Source of the DNA: Alphaproteobacteria bacterium
GTDB lineage: Bacteria > Pseudomonadota > Alphaproteobacteria > RF32 > CAG-239
Length of the DNA stretch: 53,033 nt
Reading direction: 5' to 3'
NCBI GenBank assembly: GCA_017465945.1
Contig: JAFTVD010000006.1
Coordinates: forward strand, 1-53,033
In this document: positions 1 through 8,276 of the stretch, piece after piece
Layout: every line of letters starts with the position of its first letter
Position numbering within the stretch: the first letter of the stretch is position 1
Notes under the pieces: generated by a model
Seen by the model: only the letters and a program-made list of their open reading frames with translations
Told to the model about the DNA's origin: nothing
Databases searched by the model: none
Translations under genes and position numbers: made by a program

Positions 1-144
1 ACAGAAATGGTAATGCCTGGTGATAATGTAACAATGACAGCAACATTGATTTCTCCAATTGCGATGAATGAAGGTTTACGTTTTGCTATTCGTGAAGGTG
101 GTAGAACTGTAGGTGCTGGTGTTGTAGCAAAAATCATCGAATAA
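1..144 (+). CDS. tuf: Elongation factor Tu, C-terminal end (partial)
   Basis: The first 47 codons visible belong to domain III of EF-Tu, the GTPase that delivers aminoacyl-tRNA to the ribosome. Diagnostic stretches are [23 protein letters not shown] and the terminal VVAKIIE before a TAA stop. The gene begins outside the window, so its length and start cannot be judged. It is followed by a very long hairpin and then a rho-independent terminator, so transcription of the upstream (probably str) operon appears to stop here; no ribosomal or secE/nusG gene follows. Confidence 0.97.
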   Translation, partial: TEMVMPGDNVTMTATLISPIAMNEGLRFAIREGGRTVGAGVVAKIIE

Positions 145-274
145 TAAAGGGTAAAATTTGAGTATCTAATCGTCAATGGAAGCCTGTTGGCAAAAATTCG
201 TTTACCTCTATGTAAACTAAAATTTTTGCCACAGGACATTGACTTCTATCTAGCTCAAATTTTTCGCCTTTATG
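144..274 (+). repeat. Long imperfect hairpin downstream of tuf
   Basis: The two halves of this 131-base segment are inverted copies. ATAAAGG (144-150) pairs with CCTTTAT (267-273), AAAATTTGAG (153-162) with CTCAAATTTT (254-263), GTCAA near 172 with TTGAC near 239, GGCAAAAATT (189-198) with AATTTTTGCC (221-230), and GTTTAC (200-205) with GTAAAC (212-217), leaving a 6-base loop. Mismatches lie in the middle of the arms. It may be a palindromic mobile repeat, a 3'-UTR structure or a small structured RNA. I saw no second copy in the window. Confidence 0.7.
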
Positions 275-282
275 CGAGTTCT

Positions 283-317
283 AAAGAGAGAAAGTGTAAA
301 AATTTTCTCTCTTTTTT
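283..317 (+). terminator. Rho-independent terminator after tuf
   Basis: AAAGAGAGAAA (283-293) and TTTCTCTC form a stem that runs into a T tract ending at 317. It is correctly placed to end tuf transcription, downstream of the long hairpin. Confidence 0.75.
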
Positions 318-319
318 AT

Positions 320-354
320 GGATTGCTTCGTCGCTACGCTCCTCGCAATGACGG
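320..354. repeat. Dispersed palindromic repeat, copy 1
   Basis: A 35-base element that begins GGATTGCTTCGTCGC and ends CTCGCAATGACGG, with ATTGC/GCAAT arms. Nearly identical sequence occurs at 22005-22039 and a version split by an insertion at 8159-8216. Related GC-rich repeats are known from several low-GC bacterial genomes, including Rickettsia. This copy lies just upstream of the promoter of the gene at 462. Confidence 0.8.
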
Positions 355-391
355 AGGGGAAGGGGGCGCAATGATGAAGGGTGTTTTTTAG

Positions 392-420
392 TTGCAAGAG
401 GGTGAAATTTGTGGTATTAT
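392..420 (+). promoter_or_regulatory. Sigma-70-type promoter of the 462 gene
   Basis: TTGCAA (392-397), 17-base spacer, TATTAT (415-420) preceded by TTTGTGG. The gene at 8314 has the same -35, spacer length and -10, indicating a copied promoter region. Confidence 0.7.
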
Positions 421-461
421 ATATTTATAAATAATTGCTTTGCATTTGAAAAGGAATAGTC

Positions 462-1229
462 ATGACTGATGAGAGGATAAAAAAACTTAATTCACAACTA
501 ATTAATACAATTTTGGATGGTAGAATTTCTTCTCAAGCTAAAATAAATAAATTGGATTATATTATTAGGGTTGCTAAGGGAGATATTAATGCTTGTCATG
601 ATACGGGATATTCGCTTCTTTCTTTAGCAAAGTTGATGGGGGATGAAAAAATTGTTCAATTTTTGGAAAAAAATGGGGCAAGAGAGACAGAGTTTGATAA
701 GATGAAAACCACAAGCTTTTTTCGTAAAGCAAGTATTGAAGATATAAATAAATTTTTAAAAATTTTACCAGATGGGTATGAGCTTAATTGTTATGTTGAT
801 TTAAGTAAAAGAGATTTAATAGAATTACCAGATTTTTCAAAGGTTATTGTTAAAGGATTTTTTGATTGTAGTATAAACCAGCTTACATCGTTGAAAGGTG
901 CACCTAAAAAAGTAACTGGTTTTTTTAATTGTAATAAAAATCAACTTGAAAATTTAATGGGAGCATCAAGTGAGGTTGATGGGGATTTTTATTGTGATAG
1001 AAATCAGCTTATAACGTTAAAGGGGGCTCCAGTTAAAGTTGGTTCTAGTTTTTCGTGTGTTAAAAATATGCTTGAGACATTAGAGGGAGCACCAGATGAA
1101 GTTGGAATGCATTTTCATTGTAGATATAATAAGTTAAAATCTTTTAAAGGAAAACCTAATAAAATTGGAGGTAATTTTTATGGTGCGATAGAGGCTGTAA
1201 ATAATATTAATGATGATTTTGAGCTATAA
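462..1229 (+). CDS. Ankyrin-like N-module plus 21-residue Cys/Leu repeat protein
   Basis: A 255-residue protein with two parts. Residues about 29-74 match the N-terminal module of the ankyrin proteins at 8314 and 9071 (KLDYIIR, then LEKNGARE). Residues 132-241 are five tandem repeats and a partial sixth with a strict 21-residue period and the pattern GxFxCxxNxLxxLxGAPxxV; the cysteines fall at 136, 157, 178, 199 and 220. The NxLxxL core resembles leucine-rich repeats, so a solenoid fold is likely. No signal peptide or membrane segment is visible. Function is unknown; protein binding is an inference from the repeats. The start has AAGGAA a few bases upstream and a promoter at 392-420. A decayed relative lies at 22102-22377. 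Confidence 0.85.
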   Translation: MTDERIKKLNSQLINTILDGRISSQAKINKLDYIIRVAKGDINACHDTGYSLLSLAKLMGDEKIVQFLEKNGARETEFDKMKTTSFFRKASIEDINKFLKILPDGYELNCYVDLSKRDLIELPDFSKVIVKGFFDCSINQLTSLKGAPKKVTGFFNCNKNQLENLMGASSEVDGDFYCDRNQLITLKGAPVKVGSSFSCVKNMLETLEGAPDEVGMHFHCRYNKLKSFKGKPNKIGGNFYGAIEAVNNINDDFEL

Positions 1230-1242
1230 ATGGTGATAAGGG

Positions 1243-1389
1243 ATGTCTTTTGTAAATATTAAATGTGAGGAGAAAAATTTGTATAAACTTCTTAATCAGT
1301 TAAGGATAGAGAAGTTAAGTGTTGAGATGTGTGAAGATATATTATCATTAACTAATGCTTTTCAAGTTACAAAAGCAATAAAAGAATAA
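1243..1389 (+). CDS. Possible small protein, 48 residues
   Basis: A short open frame, MSFVNIKCEEK to VTKAIKE, directly follows the 462 gene. AAGGG abuts the ATG with no spacer, which is poor for a ribosome binding site. It is charged and predicted helical by eye, with no membrane segment or known motif. It could be a real small gene, the tail of a decayed gene, or chance in AT-rich sequence. It is the only candidate gene between 1230 and 1503. Confidence 0.25.
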   Translation: MSFVNIKCEEKNLYKLLNQLRIEKLSVEMCEDILSLTNAFQVTKAIKE

Positions 1390-1454
1390 AGGAATTTCAA
1401 TAAAGCAGTGTTTGATGATTTTATGGATAGATAATTTAAAATTAGAGTATAAAA

Positions 1455-1479
1455 AAAACGCTAGTTAAACTGGCGTTTT
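1455..1479. terminator. Bidirectional terminator
   Basis: AAAACGCTAGTT and ACTGGCGTTTT form a stem with an A run on one side and a T run on the other, between the plus-strand 462 gene and the minus-strand flavin reductase gene. It can serve both convergent units. Confidence 0.75.
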
Positions 1480-1503
1480 GGTTTATAAGTTTTAAGTTAA
1501 GAA

Positions 1504-2343
1504 TTATTTTTTCTTGATGCTTGTTTTTTTTCTAAAGTTATTATTGGTATTTTCAAAATTTGTTTTTTTGCCTTTCTTTTTAGCAAATTTATCACTTTTG
1601 TTGGCTAGTGTTTTATTTGATTTTTTTTCTTGTTTTTGTTCTACTGGTTTAATTTTTTTGAATCCAGTCTTTTTTACCACAACTTCAACACCATTTTTAT
1701 CTTTTTGTGGAGTTTGTTTAGCCTTTTGAAATTTTTCTATTGTTTTTTCTTTAGAAAATTTATCAGTTTTAACGCTGAGTGTTTTTTTCTTTTCTACAGA
1801 AAAACCAAATTTGCCTATTTTTCTTCCTAGTGTATAATAAAACCCATGAGCATAAGCTAGTAAACCTGCTTTTTCTAGGTCAAGTCCTCCTTTGTTGTCA
1901 ATAAATTCTTCATCAACATTTACAGCAACAACCTCTGCTAAAAACATATCATGTGTACCAAATTCTCTTATCTCTAGTACTTTGCACTCTATTGATACAG
2001 GGCATTCTTTTACTTGTGGCGCATTTATTTTAGAACATTTTTCAGCAGTAAGTCCTGTTAATGCAAATTTATCTAAATCACGTCCGCTTTTTACCCCAAC
2101 TGTATCTACGGAGCTAGCAATTTTCCATGTAGGTACATTGATGACAAATTCTTTGTTTTTAGAAATAAGTTCATGAGAGTATCTACTTTTTCTTATAGAT
2201 ACATAAGTAATCACAGGTTCTGAACAAATAATTCCTGTCCAAGCGGCAGTCATAACGTTGGGTTTATTCATGTTTCCTGAGCTGATTAGTGCAGGTGGAA
2301 GTGGTGATAACATTGTTCCTGGGTTCCATGTAATTTTTGCCAT
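1504..2343 (-). CDS. Flavin reductase family protein with Lys-rich tail
   Basis: Residues 1-190 are an FMN-binding flavin reductase-like domain (DIM6/NTAB type): NPGTMLSPLPPALISSG at the start, the NVMTAAWTGI core, ISKNKEFVINVP and a terminal AYAHGFYYTLGRKIGKFGFS. Members bind FMN and reduce flavins or act as flavoenzymes; the substrate here cannot be read from sequence. Residues about 190-279 form an extra, very basic low-complexity tail rich in Lys, Thr and Asn with no counterpart in ordinary members, suggesting nucleic-acid or membrane-surface contact (inference). It is transcribed alone and converges on the 462 gene through a shared terminator. Confidence 0.85.
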   Translation of the reverse strand: MAKITWNPGTMLSPLPPALISSGNMNKPNVMTAAWTGIICSEPVITYVSIRKSRYSHELISKNKEFVINVPTWKIASSVDTVGVKSGRDLDKFALTGLTAEKCSKINAPQVKECPVSIECKVLEIREFGTHDMFLAEVVAVNVDEEFIDNKGGLDLEKAGLLAYAHGFYYTLGRKIGKFGFSVEKKKTLSVKTDKFSKEKTIEKFQKAKQTPQKDKNGVEVVVKKTGFKKIKPVEQKQEKKSNKTLANKSDKFAKKKGKKTNFENTNNNFRKKTSIKKK

Positions 2344-2465
2344 AATCTATTCCTATTATTTAAAAATTTAAGTCAATATGTTTTGTGAAATAAAGGCTAG
2401 CAATCCTTTTATATTTTGTAAAGATAAAAGTTGCGCTATTTTTTTTATAAATTAAAATGCAGTGC

Positions 2466-2494
2466 TTGACAATGTTTGTATTTTATGGTACATT
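2466..2494 (+). promoter_or_regulatory. Sigma-70 promoter of the 2521 gene
   Basis: TTGACA (2466-2471), 17-base spacer, TACATT (2489-2494): a near-consensus promoter about 27 bases before the start codon. Confidence 0.75.
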
Positions 2495-2520
2495 CTTACA
2501 GATAAAAAATAAAGGGAAGA

Positions 2521-3531
2521 ATGATTTTTATGGCAAATGATTTAATTGTTCCAGAAATTTTGCTCATTGATAAACTTGAAGAGGTTGATAATACGCTCTC
2601 TCCTCAGATGTGGGAGCAAATGCGTCAAGATATTATAGTTTATGAGCAAGAAAATCAGTTATCTGTTATTTCTGATACTAAAAAACGTATGTTTTTTTCT
2701 GATTTTGTGAATAAAGTTATTTCTAAACCGATAGAAGTTTCTCCAGACTTGTCAGATGAAACAAAAAAACAGCTTTATCGTTTGCATTTGTTTTGTTGCC
2801 AGCAAGCAATACACTATGATGAAGTTCGTCGTAATCCTTTTATTTTAGGATTTCATGCTTTGGGTGAAATGAAAACAGCTCTTAAGGGTATAATGTTATC
2901 GCATCGTTTGACAGATCCTTCTTGTCCATATTCTTGGAGTGAAGATTTTTTTGAAGCGAACATTATTACAGATAAAACTTCTTTAGGGCATACGATTATT
3001 CGTTTTCGTGGTATTCCTCGTAATAATCTAGAAAAGGCAATAAATGATGAGATTGTTTCAGATTGGATGATATATCGTCAATTTGATAATAATGGCATAA
3101 AAACCCTTATGGATATTAAGAATAATCTTTTAACGTTGCCTGATTACAAACGAGGAGGACGGCCTTGTGTTGAATTTTCACGTTTTCAACGTAAAATGGC
3201 AGAGCAACGTAATCGTAAAGAAGTGAAAAAGGCTGATGCTCTTGATTTGGAATTTAGAAAAACTCTTGTACAATCTGTTGCAGAAAAAACTGCTGAAAAA
3301 TTGTTGGCATCTGGAATGTCGGCTAAAGAAATTTTGACCAAAGCATTTAGCGAAAATTTGGAAATGTTAGCTGATTTGGCTGAAAATGAAGCAAAAAATA
3401 CTACATATTTAGAGAATAAGAGTAACTCATCAGATGCTAGAAGTGTTGCAAAATCTACAATGAAAAAGATATCTCAAAATAGGGATACCGAAGAGATTGA
3501 GAATGTTATTGCAGGACTTTTAGAAGACTAA
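2521..3531 (+). CDS. Hypothetical protein, 336 residues
   Basis: I do not recognise this family. The protein is soluble in appearance, with no signal peptide or membrane helix. Residues 60-250 are mixed, with a Cys-Cys pair in LHLFCCQQAIHYDEVRRNP. Residues about 225-336 are rich in Lys, Glu and Ala and probably helical or coiled-coil. A strong promoter lies just upstream and the gene is monocistronic, converging on alr. Two in-frame starts are possible (2521 and ATG 2530); AAGGGAAG just before 2521 is too close for 2521 and somewhat far for 2530, so the choice is open. Codon use matches the neighbours. Phage or regulatory origins are possible but unsupported. Confidence 0.75.
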   Translation: MIFMANDLIVPEILLIDKLEEVDNTLSPQMWEQMRQDIIVYEQENQLSVISDTKKRMFFSDFVNKVISKPIEVSPDLSDETKKQLYRLHLFCCQQAIHYDEVRRNPFILGFHALGEMKTALKGIMLSHRLTDPSCPYSWSEDFFEANIITDKTSLGHTIIRFRGIPRNNLEKAINDEIVSDWMIYRQFDNNGIKTLMDIKNNLLTLPDYKRGGRPCVEFSRFQRKMAEQRNRKEVKKADALDLEFRKTLVQSVAEKTAEKLLASGMSAKEILTKAFSENLEMLADLAENEAKNTTYLENKSNSSDARSVAKSTMKKISQNRDTEEIENVIAGLLED

Positions 3532-3542
3532 ATAAATTTTAT

Positions 3543-4628
3543 TTAGCGTATATAATTTTTTATAAATCTGCTATTTTTGCCTAAATTTGAAATAATTTCA
3601 TATGCGATTGTTGATGATGCTAAAGCCATATCATCAACGGTGTAATCGTCATTGATTAAAAATCCAAAATCACCTACATTTATGTTTTTGATGTTGGTTA
3701 CATCACATATAATATTATCCATAGATACTCTTCCGATTATTGGGCAATATATTGGCTTTTTGTTTTCGTAGAAAATTACTTTTCCAATGTTGGACAAGCA
3801 ACGAGGAACTCCATCACCATATCCAATGGAGATTATTGCTATTTTGGTTTTTTGGGTTGTGCGATATGTTGCAGAATAGCCTACAAATTCACCTTTATCG
3901 ATTTCTTTTACTTGTAGTACTGGGGCTTTCAATTCTAAAATATTATGCATTTCATTTAGGCGGTATGGTGCGGTATTAATACCATACATTCCAGCACCCA
4001 AGCGTGTCATATCAAATGTAAATTCTTTACCTAAAAATACTCCATCTGAAGCAGATAAGGTTGCAGGGGTGTGAGGGAAAAAGTGTTCTTTTATTGAACG
4101 AAATGCGTTTAATTGACGAAGATTCATAAAGTGTGCTTGTTCATCTGCGCAAGATAGATGAGACAATACATAAGAAAAACTATTGAGTTCATCTTGGTTT
4201 AAGTGTTCTAAATCTTCTATCTTAAAACCTAAGCGGTTAAGTCCTGTTTCTACTTGGATAACTGGTGAAATTCCTTGAATTTTGTTATTTTGCCAAAAAC
4301 GAAGCATTTGAGGAGATGATATAACAGGAATTAAATGAGAAGTTTGAAAGTCTGCAAGACTATCAAGACCAATACCTTGAAGAACGTAAACTTTGGCATC
4401 TGGAATATAGGGATGAATGATTGCACCTTCTTTGGCATGAGCTACAAAAAAATGACGGCAACCAACTTTGTATAATGCGCGCGAAACTTCTATTGCACCT
4501 AGTCCGTAAGCATCATCTTTAACAACAGCTGATGGTATTGCATCAAAAGATAATTTTTTTAGTGTTTCATAATTTTCAACTAATTTTTTTAGGTTGATAT
4601 TTAGAATAGGTGTGGTATATATGTTCAT
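3543..4628 (-). CDS. alr: Alanine racemase
   Basis: Converts L-alanine to D-alanine for peptidoglycan, using pyridoxal phosphate. The PLP lysine is Lys37 in SAVVKDDAYGLG (the family usually has VKADAYGHG), the racemase tyrosine is in GYSATY, and the RLGAGMYG and GRVSMDNI blocks of the barrel and C-terminal beta domain are present. The 361-residue length is normal. The gene diverges from the TatD hydrolase gene with only about 27 bases between starts, so their promoters must overlap. Its presence shows a cell wall is made. A biosynthetic Alr and a catabolic DadX cannot be told apart from sequence. Confidence 0.95.
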   Translation of the reverse strand: MNIYTTPILNINLKKLVENYETLKKLSFDAIPSAVVKDDAYGLGAIEVSRALYKVGCRHFFVAHAKEGAIIHPYIPDAKVYVLQGIGLDSLADFQTSHLIPVISSPQMLRFWQNNKIQGISPVIQVETGLNRLGFKIEDLEHLNQDELNSFSYVLSHLSCADEQAHFMNLRQLNAFRSIKEHFFPHTPATLSASDGVFLGKEFTFDMTRLGAGMYGINTAPYRLNEMHNILELKAPVLQVKEIDKGEFVGYSATYRTTQKTKIAIISIGYGDGVPRCLSNIGKVIFYENKKPIYCPIIGRVSMDNIICDVTNIKNINVGDFGFLINDDYTVDDMALASSTIAYEIISNLGKNSRFIKNYIR

Positions 4629-4655
4629 GTTTATTGTCCTTTAAGGTTGTTTTTT

Positions 4656-5381
4656 ATGCAGTTTATTGATACACATATTCATTTGCAAGATTTTAATTTA
4701 GATTGTGCACTAAAGCTTATTAATAGTGATAATGTAAAAAAGCTTTTGGTGGTTTGTGCTAAGGCTTGTGATTTTGAAAAAGCTATTGATTTTGCTAATA
4801 ATTATCGTGATAAAATTATTGTGGGGCTTGGGGTTCATCCTTGGTATTTAGAGGATGATAGTGATATTGAAAAATTAGAAGAGTTTTTAATAAAATATGA
4901 TAAAGCTTTGGTTGGCGAAATTGGTGTTGATGGTTTGAGAGGCGAAACGACTTTATTACAGCATGAGATGTTTTCTAAACAATTAGAGCTTGCAAAAAGG
5001 TTTAATCGAACGGCTGTTGTTCATGGTGCAAAGGCTTTAGATGAATTAAAAAAACACGAAGATGAATTAAAAGATGTTCGTTTTGTACATCATGGTTTTG
5101 CTAAAAATGAAGATGTTATTAAATTTGTAAATAAATGTGATGGTTGGTTTGGTTTGGGAGCTGTATTTCTTAAAACTAAAAATGCTAAAGAGTTATTTGA
5201 TTTGTTACCTAAAGATAGAATATTATTTGAAACTGATGCACCATATAGGGTTGATGAGCAAAATTATGTTGAAATGGCTATAAATAATATTAATCAACTT
5301 TCTGAAATTAGCAAAATTAATGTTAAAGAACTTGAGGATATGTTGATATATAATGCAGAAAGGTTTTTAGATGGAAAATAA
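4656..5381 (+). CDS. TatD family metal-dependent hydrolase
   Basis: An amidohydrolase-fold enzyme of the TatD DNase family. Metal-binding and active-site blocks are all visible: FIDTHIHL at the start, GLGVHPW, VGEIGVDGL, VVHGAKA, VHHGF and ILFETDAPY. Family members act as 3'-5' exonucleases or D-aminoacyl-tRNA/other hydrolases; the exact substrate is not certain. I prefer ATG 4656 because TAAGG lies 9 bases upstream; an in-frame TTG at 4647 overlaps that site. It overlaps the next gene (tcdA) by 11 bases, so the two are translated from one transcript. Confidence 0.9.
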   Translation: MQFIDTHIHLQDFNLDCALKLINSDNVKKLLVVCAKACDFEKAIDFANNYRDKIIVGLGVHPWYLEDDSDIEKLEEFLIKYDKALVGEIGVDGLRGETTLLQHEMFSKQLELAKRFNRTAVVHGAKALDELKKHEDELKDVRFVHHGFAKNEDVIKFVNKCDGWFGLGAVFLKTKNAKELFDLLPKDRILFETDAPYRVDEQNYVEMAINNINQLSEISKINVKELEDMLIYNAERFLDGK

Positions 5382-6090
5382 TGAAGTTTTTAAACGTTGT
5401 ATAGCATTGATTGGAAAGGATAATTTTAATATAATACATAATGCAAAAGTTATGGTTATTGGTCTTGGTGCTGTTGGGGGATATGCGTTAGAAAGTATTG
5501 TAAGAACAGGAGTTAATAATATTGTGGTTGTTGATTTTGATGTATTTGAGGCGTCTAATCTTAATCGTCAAATTTTGGCAACTATTAATAGTTTGGGATT
5601 AAAAAAGTGTGATGAGGCTAAAAAACGTATTTTAGAAATTAATCCTAGTGCTAATGTTAAAGTATATGATTTGAAAATAAAAGAGGATATTTTATCGTTT
5701 ATTAAAGAAGAAAATCCAGATTTTGTAATTGATACTATTGATGATGTGGTTGCAAAATGTGATTTGATAGAATTTTTGGTTAATAATAATATTGAGTTTG
5801 TTTCTGCGATGGGGGCGGCTTTAAAGTTTGATCCAACGCTTATTAAAGATTGTACTTTAGATAAAACAGATAATTGTCATTTGGCTAAAAAAGTACGGGG
5901 AATTATGAAAAAGAAAGGTGTTGACTTAAAAAAAGTTAATGTTGTTTATTCAAAAGAGGTTAGCAAAATAGTTAAAGATGAATGCGGGAATAATGTTTTA
6001 GGGTCTGTTTGTTTTGTGCCGATGGCTATGGGGGCAAAATTGGGGGAAATTGCAATCAAAAAATTAATAAATAGGGGGAAAGATGAATAA
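5371..6090 (+). CDS. tcdA: tRNA threonylcarbamoyladenosine dehydratase (TcdA/CsdL)
   Basis: An E1-like ThiF-fold enzyme. In TcdA these use ATP to cyclise t6A37 of ANN-decoding tRNAs to ct6A. The N-terminal Rossmann motif is VMVIGLGAVGGYALESIVR, followed by IVVVDFDVFEASNLNRQI, the hallmark Asn-Leu-Asn-Arg-Gln of the E1 ATP site, and FVIDTIDDV. The protein is 239 residues, near the usual length of about 250-270. It overlaps the TatD gene upstream and the next gene by 8 bases. MoeB and ThiF paralogues are the alternatives, but the missing CxxC zinc pairs and the start RCIALIGKDNF favour TcdA. Confidence 0.88.
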   Translation: MENNEVFKRCIALIGKDNFNIIHNAKVMVIGLGAVGGYALESIVRTGVNNIVVVDFDVFEASNLNRQILATINSLGLKKCDEAKKRILEINPSANVKVYDLKIKEDILSFIKEENPDFVIDTIDDVVAKCDLIEFLVNNNIEFVSAMGAALKFDPTLIKDCTLDKTDNCHLAKKVRGIMKKKGVDLKKVNVVYSKEVSKIVKDECGNNVLGSVCFVPMAMGAKLGEIAIKKLINRGKDE

Positions 6091-6622
6091 ATTTTTTATT
6101 TTAGCGTTGATGCTTTTATCAACTAATGTTGAGGCGAAAGATTTTTATGTTGAAAGAGATGTAAAGTGCCAAGATGATGTTTGTTATTTTAAAGAAACAA
6201 ATATGTTATTTGATGGCGAGCTTAGAAGATATGATGAAAATGGTAAACTTTATTCGTCTACGGAATATAAAGATGGTATAAAACATGGCGAGCAAAAGTT
6301 TTTTTATGAAGATGGCAATGTAAGAACTTTTGAGCATTTTGTTAAGGGCAAAGTTAATGGTATGGCTCGCTCATATTACAATAATGGTAAAATTAAAGAA
6401 GAAATTGATTTTGATAATGGGGTAAAAAATGGGGTTATGCGTAAATATTATGAAAATGGTAAACTAAAAGAAGATATTAGTTTTAAGGAAGGTAAAGAAG
6501 ATGGTAGAGCTCGTAGTTTTTATGAAAAAGGTGGATTAAAAACAGATAAGTGGTATGACAATGGTGAACTTGTAAATTCATTTTGCATATCTGAACGTGG
6601 AGCTAGACGAAGATGTGAGTAA
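6083..6622 (+). CDS. Exported YwqK/MORN-like repeat protein
   Basis: A 179-residue protein with a signal peptide (MNKFFILALMLLSTNVEA) and then about five repeats of roughly 22 residues with the pattern YYENGKLKEDISFKEGKEDG. This is the repeat of the YwqK 'antitoxin'/MORN-like family. The repeats should form a beta-sheet stack in the periplasm or at the outer membrane. Function is unknown; despite the family label nothing here indicates a toxin partner. It overlaps the end of tcdA by 8 bases and is followed by a bidirectional terminator shared with tolB. Confidence 0.8.
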   Translation: MNKFFILALMLLSTNVEAKDFYVERDVKCQDDVCYFKETNMLFDGELRRYDENGKLYSSTEYKDGIKHGEQKFFYEDGNVRTFEHFVKGKVNGMARSYYNNGKIKEEIDFDNGVKNGVMRKYYENGKLKEDISFKEGKEDGRARSFYEKGGLKTDKWYDNGELVNSFCISERGARRRCE

Positions 6623-6640
6623 TGTTGAATTTTTAATAAT

Positions 6641-6670
6641 AAAAAAGCTAGCGGTTAAGCTAGCTTTTTT
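6641..6670. terminator. Bidirectional terminator between the YwqK-like gene and tolB
   Basis: AAAAAAGCTAGC (6641-6652), a 6-base loop, and GCTAGCTTTTTT (6659-6670) form a perfect 12-bp stem that works in both directions for two convergent genes. Confidence 0.9.
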
Positions 6671-6673
6671 TGT

Positions 6674-8005
6674 TTATAACAATGGTGACCATGCAGGGTC
6701 TGAACCATCACCTGGTGTTAATACCATACGCTCGTTTTGACCAGTTACATCAATAGAGTATAACTGGATTGGTGCATTGGTGGTGGCTGTTCCTCTGTTT
6801 TGGCGTTGGAACATGATTACACGACCATTTGGTGACCATGTAGGACCTTCTACGATGAAGCCAGAAGCAAGTGTTCTTTCGCCACTACCATCTGGATACA
6901 TAACACCAATGTAGAAACTATTTCCTTCCATTCGTGTGAAAGCTATATAGTCGCCACGAGGGGACCAAACAGGGGTTGCATAACGTGAGCCTTGACGGAA
7001 ACTTATGCGCTCTACTCCACTTCCGTCTCTATTCATAACATAAATTTGTTGATTACCACCACGGTCAGAATTAAATACAATCTTTTGTCCATCTGGTGAA
7101 TATGATGGAGAAGTATCAATGCTTGGACCTGAGGTTAATTTTTTAGAATTTCTAGTTTCTAAATCCATCTCGTAAATATCTGTTACGCCATTTTTAGCAT
7201 AGCTTAATAAAATATGACGACTGTCTGGTGAGAAACGTGGAGCAAATGTCATTCCTGGGAAATTCCCTAACAATTCTGTTTCTTGGGTTTTCATATTATA
7301 CATATATACACGAGGTTTGTTATTTATGTATGAAAGGTAAGCAATATATTGCATATCAGGTGAAAAACGAGGAGTTAGTACTAAATTTGCACCACTTGTT
7401 AAGAATTGATGTCCATCTCCATCTTGATCCATTAGGGCTAAACGTTTAACACGTTTGCTTGATGGTCCTGATTCTGAAATATAGGCAATTATTGTGTTAA
7501 AATAACCTTTATCACCTGTTAAACGTTCATAAATAGCATCAGCCATTGAATGGGCAAGGCGTCTCCAACTATCTTTATTTGCGGTATATACTTCATATAA
7601 AAGTTCTTTTTGACTTATTACATCCCATATTTTGAAACTTAATTTTAATTCATCTGTATTTTCTTCTTCTATTGCGGATTGGACTAAAACTTGAGAGTTT
7701 AGCACACGCCAATCTCCAAATATTGGTTTATCAGAAAAGGAGTTAAACTTTTGAATATAACTTCTTTCTGAGATTATTCTAAATAATCCACTTCTTTCTA
7801 GGTCGGCTAAAACCACATCCCTTATTTTATTAGCATACGAAAAGCCTAAAAATGCGCCAATTCCACTATTATCGGAGATGATATGAGGAAAAGCAACAGG
7901 AATAGGAGCTTGTGTTGCACCTGAAATGCTAACATTTAGTTGAGCTTTAGCTGGAGTAATTGCTATAAACAAAATTAAAGCAATTAGCGATAATAACTTT
8001 TTCAT
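6674..8005 (-). CDS. tolB: Tol-Pal system beta-propeller protein TolB
   Basis: Periplasmic component of the Tol-Pal complex, which holds the outer membrane to peptidoglycan and constricts it at division. A signal peptide ends at PAKA-QLNVSISG. The N-terminal alpha/beta domain (about 20-165) is followed by a six-bladed propeller whose blades carry FSPDMQYIAYLSY, FSPDSRHILLSY, YSPDGQKIVFNSDRGG, WSPRGDYIAFTR and WSPNGRVIMFQR. At 443 residues it is full length. The usual tolQ, tolR, tolA and pal neighbours are absent, so the system is dispersed or reduced in this genome. Confidence 0.96.
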   Translation of the reverse strand: MKKLLSLIALILFIAITPAKAQLNVSISGATQAPIPVAFPHIISDNSGIGAFLGFSYANKIRDVVLADLERSGLFRIISERSYIQKFNSFSDKPIFGDWRVLNSQVLVQSAIEEENTDELKLSFKIWDVISQKELLYEVYTANKDSWRRLAHSMADAIYERLTGDKGYFNTIIAYISESGPSSKRVKRLALMDQDGDGHQFLTSGANLVLTPRFSPDMQYIAYLSYINNKPRVYMYNMKTQETELLGNFPGMTFAPRFSPDSRHILLSYAKNGVTDIYEMDLETRNSKKLTSGPSIDTSPSYSPDGQKIVFNSDRGGNQQIYVMNRDGSGVERISFRQGSRYATPVWSPRGDYIAFTRMEGNSFYIGVMYPDGSGERTLASGFIVEGPTWSPNGRVIMFQRQNRGTATTNAPIQLYSIDVTGQNERMVLTPGDGSDPAWSPLL

Positions 8006-8158
8006 TCTTTTACCTTTTGTGATGAATTAAATAACGCTTGTTAATGTACTGTTTTATTTAATAAATGTAAATATGATATAAGGATATATGAACAAGAATT
8101 CAATGTATGGAGTGTATGTTAGGGGTGTTTGTAGATTTTTATTGTTGTATAAGTTTAT

Positions 8159-8216
8159 GGATTGCTTTGTCGCTGACGCTCTTTTAAATGATAAAGTAAA
8201 AAAGCTTGCAATGATG
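8159..8216. repeat. Dispersed palindromic repeat, copy 2 (interrupted)
   Basis: GGATTGCTTTGTCGCTGACGCTC matches the left part of copies 1 and 3, and TTGCAATGATG at 8206-8216 matches the right end. About 25 AT-rich bases separate the two parts, so the element has been split. It lies just upstream of the promoter of the ankyrin gene at 8314. Confidence 0.65.
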
Positions 8217-8247
8217 TGAAAAGGTAAATGATATGGAGTGTTTTTTA

Positions 8248-8276
8248 TTGCAAAATTGGGTGATTTGTGATATTAT
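8248..8276 (+). promoter_or_regulatory. Sigma-70-type promoter of the 8314 gene
   Basis: TTGCAA (8248-8253), 17-base spacer, TATTAT (8271-8276), with GATTTGTGA before the -10. Matches the promoter at 392-420 in both boxes, spacing and flanks. Confidence 0.7.

Noticed and set aside
144..274. tRNA or tmRNA gene
   Set aside because: The fold is one long hairpin without a cloverleaf, a T-loop GTTCRAATC or a CCA end.
3528..3546. Terminator between the 2521 gene and alr
   Set aside because: CTAAATAAA/TTTATTTAG is an inverted repeat, but of A and T almost alone with virtually no loop, so it is weak and may be chance.
6083..6622. Antitoxin of a toxin-antitoxin pair
   Set aside because: The repeat family is labelled YwqK antitoxin in some databases, but there is no toxin next to it and the protein has a signal peptide.
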